Below are positions 12,130-22,900 of a DNA stretch of 64,000 nucleotides, one piece after another. The stretch covers positions 14,718,001-14,782,000 of the forward strand of contig CM076954.1 in assembly GCA_039566865.1 (NCBI GenBank), in the 5' to 3' direction. Numbering within the stretch: the first letter of the stretch is position 1; each line of letters opens with the position of its first letter. Origin of the DNA: Aurelia coerulea (lineage: Eukaryota; Cnidaria; Scyphozoa; Semaeostomeae; Ulmaridae). Made by a program: the position numbers and the translations under genes. Under the pieces are notes generated by a model. The model ran no database searches. It was given only the letters and a program-made list of their open reading frames with translations, and was not told the origin of the DNA.

Positions 12130-13963
12130 AGGTTGCATTATATAGATCGTGTTCATAGTATATATCAAGTTTGCATGTATATAAATTGTGGATTGAATAT
12201 ATATATATATATATCCAGAGTGAATATTTAAATTGTGGATTGAATATATATATTGGGAGAGAATACATAATATCGAGAGTGAATATATAAATTGTGGATT
12301 GAATATATATATATCGAATTTGAATATCGTACTTATTGTGAATATCGTACTTATCGTGACTATCGTACTTATCGTGAATATCGTATGTATCATACTTGCA
12401 TCGGTTAATTACATACTGGCAGACACTTCATGTGCGTTTGCAGTCAGTGCAAGGAATTGTGGCCTAGTCCTGGATTGCTGAAATGTATTCAAAATGCCAT
12501 TTTGGAAAAGTTGTTTATCGAACTTCCGTTATCACCAGAACAAGCACATACATCAACACGCTTTTAGCAATGAATCAAATATTCTGGACCAGTTAAGCAT
12601 GAAAACTTAAGGCGCTTTTAATGTCTTGAACGTTATCGTTTGCAGATGCGAAAAACTTGGCCTCGTGCAAGAAATACGAAAGTTGATTGGCAGCATCCTG
12701 CCTTTAAATGAACGCCTTCAAGAGGCAATTGCAATGGACGAAGATTATGTCATGAATTTTACATCTGCATCTATATAACAATACTTTGCAAAGCCTTACG
12801 GCATCAACGCAAAGGTAGTATCTTTACCGTATAAAAGAGCGGCACCAAAAGTGCATCTTTAAGCCTGGTTTCCATATAGCCATAAGTGGGGGGGGGGGGG
12901 CCAGTACTGAGACACGGCTGCACCAGTGCTGAGACAGTGCTGTGACGTGTTCGGTTTTAACGGAAACATTTCCTTACGGTGGCTCTTCCATGGCCGCGAT
13001 TTTTGCTTTACCGCGTAAGCGCTGATGTAAAAGCTGAACTTGGTTCATCTTTCCCAGCCCTTATGACGCTTCTGCCATGAGAAAGATTAATGGAAACATA
13101 CGTCGCAGCGCTGTCACAGCAATTGTACAGCCGTAGTGTCTCAGCACTGGCCCCACCACTTATGGCTACATGGAAACCATGCTTATACATTTGTAGTTTG
13201 CAGAGGTACTTTGGTCCCGCTCTTTAAGGTACACATTTAAGTCATGACATCACCCATGTATATTGCAATTGCCTCTTGAAGACATACAGTTAAAGACAGG
13301 ATGCTAATCAACTATCTTCTTTCTTGTGTGAGACCAAGTTTGGGACTCAGTTCTTTGCATCTGCAAACGATGACATTCAAAACATTAAAAGCACTTTAAG
13401 TTTTTGTGCTTAACTGATCCAGAATATTTCATTCATTGCTAAAAGCGTGTTGATGTATGTGCTTGTTCTAGTGATAACGGGAGTTTGATAAACAACTTTT
13501 CCAAAACGGCATTTTGAATACATTTCAGCAATCCAGGACTAGGCCACAATTCTTAGCACTGAGTGCAAACGCACATTAAGTATCTGCCAGTATGTAACTA
13601 ACCGATGCAAGTATGATACATACAATATTTACGATAAGTACGATATTCACGATAAGTACGATAGTCACGATAAGTACGATATTCACGATAAGTACGATAG
13701 TCACGATAAGTACGATATTCACGATAAGTACGATATTCACGATAAGTACGATATTCAAACTCGATATATATATTCAATCCACAATTTATATATTCACTCT
13801 CGATATTTATATTCAATCCACAATTTATGTATTCTCTCTCGATATACTATATTCAATCCACAATTTAAATATTCACTCTCAATGTATATATATATTCAAT
13901 CCACAATTTATGTACATGCAAACTTGATATATACTATGAACACGATCTATATAATGCAACCTT
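12130..13963. repeat. Palindrome of about 1.8 kb inside the hAT-type element
   Basis: The left arm begins GGTTGCATTATATAGATCGT and the right arm ends with its complement. Matching inverted segments recur inward: CACATACATCAACACGC near 12545 against 13442-13465, and CCATATAGCCATAAGTGG near 12868 against CCACTTATGGCTACATGG near 13155. The centre is near 13045. Arms are diverged but collinear. Confidence 0.75.
13620..13760. repeat. 18-bp minisatellite in the palindrome arm
   Basis: About seven copies of ACGATAAGTACGATATTC or the ATAGTC variant in direct tandem. The opposite arm (12325-12390) carries only three to four copies in inverse orientation. Confidence 0.85.
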
Positions 13964-16510
13964 AATGAGTTCAGTGCAGTAAGGGAAATAACATTGAAAT
14001 TTTTTTGAAAACCTTTGCATGCAAGAAAATTGCGATAATCGCTATTATCATTAAAATACTTTTCAATGTCACAATGTTAGGTAGAAGAACTATCTTAGGT
14101 CCAGAACATACCTTATTACATGCATCACAAACTGTGAAAATTTGAAGGCAAAATCTCTTACCACTTTTCTTAAATTTTCCTTGAAAGTTTGAGAATTGAT
14201 CAAAATACCAAACTCCGGAAAATGGCAAAAATAGAAAACGTCAATAAATGAACATACTTCTCCACTGAGAAATAAAGCTCCCTTGTTACTGTAGAAGCCA
14301 GTGGTTTTTAACTACACTAGAACAAGTCCCTTACAGTGTTTTTCCATTGTTCAGTTGATTATTTTTGACATTTTTACACAATAACTTAGATTTTCTCTCC
14401 GCAAAACAACATTTCTTCATTATGCTGTGACCGTCAGTGTCTGTTTGTTTCCCTATGATGTATTCTTTTTCTTACTCTTGGTTGCTTTGTCCTGTAATTC
14501 ACTTTTGAGACCCATTTTTTCTCAGCAGCAGATACCTCTTGCCATTTTCAATGCAAAATTTTGCAAATCGGGTGCCTGGCTGGCTCAATATCAAGCGGTT
14601 CATAAAATTTTGAATTTGAATTGTCTCTCTGTTAACATTGATGATTGCTGATCAACGATAACTTCCTGAGATAATTTTTCTGCATATGGAGAGGTCCTTT
14701 ACTGCATGAATCTCTTCTAGATAAGGTTGCAAGTGCTTCACGGAAATTTTGTGTCCTGCTAATGCGCTCAAGTCTGCGCTCAACCTGACAAATATCAGCT
14801 TTCCCTTTTTGTGAATAGGAAATGGAATGCATCTGTTTGCTTTATGATAATATCATATATCTTCTTCCACAGTAGTATCATCTGTATTTGATTGATATCT
14901 GCAACTTGAAAATGTCATTGGCATTGGTGCCTCTTCTATTCCGACCTCCCCAGACCAGACCCCATTTGCCTTTGGAGATGATGCTGATTGCTGATCATCT
15001 CATTTTCTTTGGGATGGTAGTGGTTGGTTGGTTCCACATCCGATTTGAAAGGGCAGTTTGGCTTGAATTTAAATCTTTACCAGTTATTGATGATGTTTGC
15101 TTTTGGTTGTCGATAACTGCCACATCATCGCATAGGCCCGAATAGACTAGGCCTTTGTTTGTTTGTCTAGGCCAAGTTCTGCTTGCTGTCTTTTTTCTAT
15201 ATGGATTACTACGACTTAAAAGACTTCACTTGATCATTTTTGGCTTCCTTGCTACCTGGTCTTCCCTTTGAACTTCTACTATCATGTAGTCTTCTCTCTG
15301 TAGCTTGAATTACTTCCCATTTCAAAATAAACAACACCGAAGTTTACAGCTGAAGGAGTGCAAACAAAGTGCAAAAGTGCAAAAGTGCAAAATCAACAAA
15401 CGAGGTCTTGTTTTCTCGATGGCAGACCTAATAAGTACTTCATGTAAAATCATAACAATCCAATTACCTTAATTTATATTTAAGAATCATTCAACATTAT
15501 ATATTTTTGAATTTCACAATACATGATGTAGTTTGAATGCATAAATGAAGGAAAATAACAAGATCTCGTTGCACCATAATATATATACAATGCTGATATA
15601 CAATATGGTGTTCTTTGACTTTTGTCCACTTTGGCAGGGGATACATCTTCCTCAACAATATTCACCTGTGCAAATTCTGACGAGCAACCGAGCAACTCAT
15701 TGAAAGCTTAATGCACAAACCATAAATAAATGACATTTTTAATTATGAAAGGTGCAAAATAAATTGTAAATTTATCGTTTTTAGTCACCAAAATGTAGGT
15801 AAAACGACCGAATTTTCGGGGGAAAAGTCCAAAAATGTTTTGACCGAAAGTATTTGTCTGAAATTTATTCGTCCGAAACTTTTTGCGCCTAATGTGTCTA
15901 TTTTTCCAATAGAAAACACACTTTTCTTTCGATTGAAAAAGGAATTTTTTGCAGAAAAACGAACGAAGGACCTAGTTTTTTGCCGAAAAACCTACTTTTT
16001 CATCAAAAACTACGTTTTACGATCGAAAAAGTGATATTTCATGCACACATTTCAATTGCCATAAAATAGCTATGTAAGGAAAATGGATTAATTCAATTTT
16101 TTTCGATTTTTCCGACAAGAATGGAAAACTGACGAATTTTCCGACAACATTTTCACGGGGGGGCCATGGCCCCCTGGCCCCCCCGGCAACGACGCCACTG
16201 GTTCCTGTTTTGCAAGTTTTTACTGTACTAATTAGAAAAACGTGTAGTGCACTGCACTGCAATCACAGCTGAACAAATATTAACGTTTGTATTGATTCAC
16301 CAGAAATTCACCAGAACGCTTTCTACATTTCCCTTTGGGCATTCATTGAAAATTTCAGCCCTAATTTGTGCAAAGAATTTTCCTGTTTCCAGAAATTTTT
16401 GTCACAAGAGGTTTTGATACCAAAACACGATGCAAAGTTGACAAGGGTCCCAACTTTGGAGGGTATCTAAAAAAAAGCCTGGGGCGAGTACACAATCAAT
16501 GTTTCTCATA

Positions 16511-16588
16511 TACCATTTGGAGCAAAAAACTATGACTGCCTGTTTTATGTTGCCATGAGGCAGTCATAGTTTTTTGCTCCAAATGGTA
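16511..16588. repeat. Perfect hairpin upstream of EDEM3
   Basis: A 31-bp arm starting TACCATTTGGAGCAAAAAAC is followed by 16 bases and then its exact reverse complement. It lies about 280 bp upstream of the EDEM3 start codon. Confidence 0.85.
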
Positions 16589-16870
16589 TTGTAATAGTAG
16601 TAGGGTATAGTATTTTGTAAGTAGTGTAATTAAGTAATGTGTATTGTAAGTTAATGTTTCTCATTCTTCCAAAGGAGTTTGGTCACCAGCGAAACAGAGT
16701 TTAGGCCATAGAAGGCAGGAAGAAATTCGTGAAGAAAACCGGCTCATTTTATCATCCTTGAAGAGCACGATGAGCAACTACGGACATCAAACCATGTAAG
16801 AGAAATATCAACGACTCAGGAGACTATTCATCATATCTCCTCTGCCTTTCATACCCCGAGAAGGAAGACC

Positions 16871-16995
16871 ATGAAGTCGTCGGCAGTTTGTTTTCATCAT
16901 CATGGCGTCTTCAAGTTTCTATTGGTCGCTGTCCTATTGGCTGTGATAGACAACATAAAATGCGATGTAACGAAAGGAGAGAAATCAGAGCTAAA
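16871..16995 (+). CDS. EDEM3: EDEM3 exon 1 (signal peptide)
   Basis: Residues 1-41 plus two bases. Reads [20 protein letters not shown] and on through the hydrophobic core to KGEKSEL. The donor GTAATT creates an apparent stop if read through. Assigned because its phase and its KSEL(K) end join exon 2 as in human EDEM3. Confidence 0.85.
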
Positions 16996-19900
16996 GTAAT
17001 TTGATTGCTGTCGTATTTTTTCATTTATTAGTGTACTTAGTAAGAGGATCGATATAATACGAAAGAAGTGTAAACAATTAAAAGAGCTTCTAAAGTTTTT
17101 GTAAGAAAAAAAGAACGAACTGGTGTTGGTGTTGGTCACTGTCAGTGTGTTTGTTGGCAGCCAGTCTTGAATGTGCAGTGAAGGTGAAGTTGTGGTTTTT
17201 AGCGCCAAGCACGGGGATCGCATTGGTATAATCAGACCAAACTAATTGATTCTGCGACCCCCAAGTCATGACACTCAATTGATAGGGCTCTACCTTTTTG
17301 TCACAGTTAACGGAATAGGGCCATATGGGGAGAGGGCGGGGGTCCAGCTCAAATCTGTTAAAACTTCTCCTTTTGTGAGGAAAATTGAAGTAAGTGATAT
17401 TTCATTATCAGTCTTTGAAGAATAACTCGTAGCAGTAAATTTTTCGGCAGCTCACTACGTAATTTTGATGTTGCGATCTAGACGAAAAAGTCACAGTAGG
17501 CTTAAAGGCCCAAATCAAAGAAACTTAATAGCCTAAAATGAGAGGTGATGGTAGGCACATCACAATAGAAATTCTAATGATAATGATCCGTTAAGAGAAG
17601 GAGGAGGGGGGATTGTCAGCTGTTAACGGCCCAGTTCCGTTAACTGTAACAAAAAATTGTTTGTTGATGACCCCCAGATCTTTGATGCTGTATAGACAGA
17701 ATTAGTCCATTATTGTTAAAACGTCAAGATTCAAAGGTACCCCAAAACAAGCATGAACAAAAACTGTTTTCAAACACGCTTTCGAAATATTTGTCAATAC
17801 TCAGTCTGCAGAGTATGGCACTTTTCAACTAGATCTCTGGCGTGCATGGAGAAAGTTCTTTGTTCTCTATTGTCTATTTTGAATACCCTATGAAATCTCC
17901 AATATACAAAGTGCCATAATCGGCACACCTGTTTAAAACTGTGTTTAGTGTGAAAGCATTTTGCATCACCTGAGGAAATTAGGGGAATGGAATATGTCGG
18001 TTGAAAAAGTTTCTTGGCTTTTTATCCAGATATCCTGGTTTCTAAATCTTTTGAAAATTTAGCCCACAGTTTTTATAAGTGATTTCTTATACAAAAAGTA
18101 TGGTGTAAGTCTTTCTTAAATGACTCTCAAAAATTCGTTTCAAAAAGTTCCATTTTAAGATTTCTTTTTAGACCCACAAAATTTGGCAACTTATTTCATC
18201 ACATTAAAGGTTGTAGACATGTCAGCTTTGCAATGTCACATGTTTCCTTTAGCCAAAAGTTGTTCATTAACCTGAACTGTGCGGAACTTTAACAATTTAG
18301 GTTATTTAGTCATTCAAGGGACACACCGTTAATATCCATTGTATCTTAATGGAATTCGTATGGAGTTGAATAAGCCTATGTGATGTTGCTATAGTGCTGA
18401 ATGAAGTAGGGCAGACTTCTGATTGGTAGCCTGAGGCCAGGCTCACTCCATAGTAAAGGTACCTGGGGATGTGCCACACTCAAGGATCACTTTTGCAGAC
18501 ATCTGGTCTAGCCAAGGGTATACAGTACTTTTTGCAAATTTTGGTCTAGCCATGATCTTGCCAAGGATATCATATTTGACAATAAAGGGAACATTCATGT
18601 TTTCAGCTTACAGAGTCAATAAAGCCTTTCAAAGTAGGAAATTCATCATGATTGGCGTACCACAAGGGTCAGTTTTAGGCCCCTTACTTTTTCTTGTTTT
18701 CATTAACGACTTGCCGCTATCAGTAAAATACTCGAACACAATCTTGTTTGCTGATGACACAGCAATCTATTATTCAGGGAAAAACTGTAATGAAATCCAG
18801 AATAAGATGAACGAGGATTTGGCTCTTGTGAAAAAATGGCTAAATGACCACCGATTGACGTTAAACATCACAAAATCAAAGTTTGTTGTGGTTGGAGGAA
18901 AGCAGCAGTTAAAGCGTTTCCAAGATCTGACATTGAAAATTGAAGAGGACAAATTAAGTCGAGAATCAAGTTATAAATATCTTGGTATAATAATAAATGA
19001 AAATATGACATGGGGGGATCACATTGCTTCATTGCAGCAAAAAGTGGCAAAAAGGATCGGTTTGATAAAAAGAATTAGTCATCTAATCCCCAGAGCACAA
19101 CGTTTAACTTTGGTAAACACTATGATAATACCATTGTTTGATTATGGAGATACTGTTTGGGGGGACAGAAATGACCAATGTTTGATTAAGACTCTGCAAG
19201 CTCTTCATAACAAATGTGCCAAACTGATATTGAACATGAAGCCATATGACTCAAGCACGAAAGCCTTGGATTCACTGCAATGGAAATCGCTAGACTTCAG
19301 ACGAAAGTTCCATCGATGTGCCACTATTTACAAGTCAAGGAAAAATGAGATAAGCTACACTTTCAGCAATAAAACAGGAAAAGATCTGCATAATATCCAG
19401 ACAAGGAACAATGAACAATACCATCTTCCTAAAGTAAAGACAAATTGGGAGAAGCAAGTGTCATAATATCTGTTCATTGATGACTGGAATAAACTGGACA
19501 CTGATATTAAGTCGGCAGGAAACTTTAATATTTTCAAAGAAAAGTTTTGGACAATATGAGCTGATTTTATACTTTTTTATGATAGAACTATAGAACTATT
19601 TTTTACTATTTGGATTTTATGTAAATATAATGTTTTAACCCTATCTCACCTGGGCGTTTTGAAGCGGTCAATACCTGAGGGGGGGGGGGGGTGGATTCCA
19701 CCCCCCCTCTTTTTCTTCGCTGTTGTAGTAGCTACAATCTTTAAAATTGGTAAATATATATACTTTGATGCAAACAATCAAAATCACATGATTAAATCAA
19801 ATTATCTCTATTGTTCCCGTTGCTATGACAATAAGAAGATTTTAAGTTATGATTATCATGATTGTTACCAACATGATTGAAACAATGAAATGAGGCACTA

Positions 19901-22900
19901 AATTGAAATTTTTTGTTTCAAATTGAGTTGGATATCATCAAATACATGTGTAAGTATAATTTTGCATATATGCAAGATTAAAATTTGCAACAATATAAAA
20001 AAAAGTATACAAATTTTGTTGACTACACAGTAAAAAATTGGTTGTCATGGTTACGAGGCTATATTTAGCATCTTGAAATTTTCATCATTTGATACAGTAT
20101 AGATATAAAGTCAAAGTAGCGGAGTCTTGGCATCCTGCATTGCATATTATAGCATAAGCGAATAAAAGTTTGGTTGGGGGGGTGGAATCCACCCCCCCCA
20201 GGTGAGATAGGGTTAAGTGAATCACTACAGTTAGTTAGATAGAGGACCCTCACGAAAAGCACTCTCGAGTGACTGAGGCCTTCCTCTGTAAATATCTGTA
20301 TTATTATTATTATATTATTATTACAAACTACTTTTGTTGATAGTAAACTGTAGTGTATAAATGAAACAAAATCAGCATTTTGAAGTTTCTGAGTTCAAAT
20401 CAAAATTTTTGAGATAAACGCTCATTCAAAAGGCTTGGAAATGAATCCAGCCAAAGGTATTATTTTTTCAATATTAGTGTAGCCAAGGGTATCATTTTTG
20501 TAGGAATTGGTGTAGGCAAGAATACTGTTTTCATAAAGATGAGTCTAGCCAATGGTACCACTTCAGATAAAGCTTTTGCAAATGTTGATTTGTGGCAAGT
20601 TTTCAAATGCATCTACTGTAAGAGTTCCCCAAATCCCAGTCCATTGTTGCTTTCAGTCATTTTATTCACCAAATATTTTCTTTCTTAGGGATAAAGTAAT
20701 AGAGATGTTTCATCACGCATATGGCTCATACATGGTAAGCCTACGTATGAAATGTTTTCATTTCAAGATTATGCTAAAGATGGTGGCAAAGAACTTTTTA
20801 CCAAGATGCATTACATTCTTTATATAATAGAATTCCCATAGAATTGTTAAAGATTCTTAACACGCAATGCATCTTGGTAAAAAGGTCCTGCCCACAATTT
20901 TTAGCATGATCATCTATTTAGACCCCGTTTACACGAGAGAAAACTGGATCGATCCAGAACGGGATCGATCCCAAACTGGTACGGATCGGCCTTGCGTTTA
21001 CACGGGATCGCTTGGGATCGATCCGCTATCCGTGCTAGTTTGGGATCGATTGCCAGAGCGATCCAGTTTGGGATCGATCCCGTCAGAGCCTCGTGTAAAC
21101 GGCTGGATCGATCCCAAACTGGCACGGATGCAAAACGAGGCAAAACAAAAATGGAAATCGAGGCGTTTGCATAATGACACCTTTTGTTCACCCTGACAAC
21201 AAATGGCGTGAAGTCTTTACGCATGCCCAAATCTTTATAAGGAGTCTGGGAATTAGTGACAAGCTGCCTGGATCGATCCCGTGTAAACGCAACAAAATTT
21301 GGGATCGATCCCGTGTAAACACCTGCAAAATTTTGGGATCGATCCTGAACTGGATCAATCCCGTTCTGGATCGATCCAGTTTTCTCTCGTGTAAACGGGG
21401 TCTTAGACCCCCCCCCCCCTAAATGATGTAATTTTGATATTTTTGCAAATTCTGGCTGTAGAAAGAACAAAATGAAATGCAGGCTGTGGTCAGTTTGCCA
21501 GATGAACAAATGCATGTGTAAATGGACAAAATCTGTATTTTTGACTCTTTACTTGGAGTTTTAAAAATTGTGTATTCATATTCTGATAAAAGTATCAGAG
21601 AGGTACTGTATTAAAGGCTAGAAATTAGAACAAAGACATCTTGAGAATTGTTTCAAGAAGTTTTAACAATTGCGATTCAAGAAACTAAGTGTTGTTGTGT
21701 ACAAGGGCTGTACTGTGTCGAACTGGAACTAGATATTGATCAATGTTAAATTACAATGAAAGAAATAATTGTATATTCAGTGTGTCCATTGTTTTCATGC
21801 CTAAGAATGTTTAAGAATTCTTGTGAAAATTTAAGCTCTTTAGACTTCATGATCAAGATTTGTACGGTTTTTCATACCACTTAAGAATTTTTATCAGAAT
21901 GTAAAGGACTTTTGAAGATCCTTGAGAATTATTGTCATGTTAATGTACTATGGCCTGTAATGTATTTACCCTAAATTTGTTTGCCTTGAAGCGGTATGCC
22001 TATCCAGCAGATGAGCTGATGCCATTGAGTTGCAAGGGGAGATACCGGGGAAGTGAACCAGACAGAGGAGATATTGATGAATCACTTGGAAAGTAAGTTT
22101 GTATGTTTTTACAATTCACGCAGTTAGGAATTACCTTAGGTATAAATCAAGGGCGTCTTTCTTTTTGTCATTGAAATAAACATGTCACAAAGAGATTTGT
22201 TCACAATGAAAACAATCCTTTATGAGCTGCAAATTCATTCATCATCATGAAACGTTTTAGGCTGATGAACTATTGTAAAGATATGTGCTCTTTTAAGTTT
22301 CTTGTGATAATCAGTACGTATAAGTACAGAATTTTTACAAGCCCATTTGGGAATTGCCCCCCCCCCCCCCCCCTCTTGACACTCCTGTTATGTCTTGTTC
22401 AATTCTTACCCTGACCACCCCTCCCCCCCATCAGCCCGGGCAAGGGGCAACAAGAATTTCCTGCACAAATGCCTGGGGGCCGGGGAAATTTTATGTGGCG
22501 AATGCCCAGGGGCTGGGCACTGAGAAAATGCCATATTCCCAGTTACTGTATAAGAAAAAGCTCCTACTGTATTTTTGTCAAATGCCCGGGGGTCAGGGAA
22601 AAATTTATGGTCAAATGCCAGGGGGCTGGGAATATTTGTTGAGCAAATTGCCTGGGGGTGTCCTGGAGGGATGGTCAGGGTAGGAATTGAACGAGACATA
22701 TGACTTCATGAAATTACCACCAATTTCAAAAATTTGAACTAACCTGAGTCTTGTTCGGTTAAAGTAGTGATCAGAGGAGTTCTTATTTAGGAGGGACATT
22801 TATTCAGGGGGTGCTTATAGGGAAGTGATATTGTTATATTGACTAGCCGCTATAAATAGGCTAAAGAATACCCACACACCTATTGTTTCTTTAGCTACAC

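Larger units (their letters stand above)
11709..16200. mobile_element. hAT-type non-autonomous DNA transposon, 4.5 kb, with internal palindromes
   Basis: Terminal inverted repeats start CAGTGGCGTCGT on both ends (12 identical bases, followed by G/C-rich sequence). A perfect 8-bp target duplication GTTCCTGT sits at 11701-11708 and 16201-16208. An 8-bp duplication with CAG-type ends is the hallmark of the hAT superfamily. No hAT transposase frame was found, so it appears non-autonomous. Inside are two layers of inverted repeats: about 11960-12128 against 15468-15645, and the palindrome 12130-13963. It ends 670 bp upstream of the EDEM3 start codon. Confidence 0.8.
7989..16870. other. Spacer between the divergent CARD and EDEM3 genes
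   Basis: No protein gene recognised. It should contain both promoters. It holds an element with 6-bp target duplication (8113-9596), a smaller GGCGCCAG-ended element inside it, and the 4.5-kb hAT-type element (11709-16200). Between 9597 and 11700 I see only AT-rich sequence, unconvincing open frames and G/C homopolymer runs (11526-11544). Confidence 0.5.
16996..20688. other. EDEM3 intron 1
   Basis: Holds the LINE fragment and the piggyBac-like MITE, plus at about 17130-17280 a repeat (AGCGCCAAGCACGGGGATCG) that recurs inverted near 38370-38410, and at 17802 one of three copies of CAGTCTGCAGAGTATGGCA (others 6694 and 7008). The remainder shows nothing recognisable. Confidence 0.6.

Noticed and set aside
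13613..13927. TISTIF-repeat open frame, or a CRISPR-like array
   Set aside because: Direct 18-bp tandem minisatellite without unique spacers, in eukaryotic DNA and mirrored in the opposite palindrome arm.
14427..14651. Signal-peptide-like frame considered as EDEM3 exon 1
   Set aside because: It is inside the hAT-type element and no donor gives the right phase; 16871-16995 fits phase and sequence.
15840..16034. Lys/Phe-rich 64-codon frame
   Set aside because: Low-complexity subterminal sequence of the hAT-type element rich in CGAAAAA and TTTTTCG; no transposase motif.
20910..21515. 201-codon antisense frame
   Set aside because: It lies across the GGATCGATCC palindromic MITE; frames of this kind arise on both strands there.
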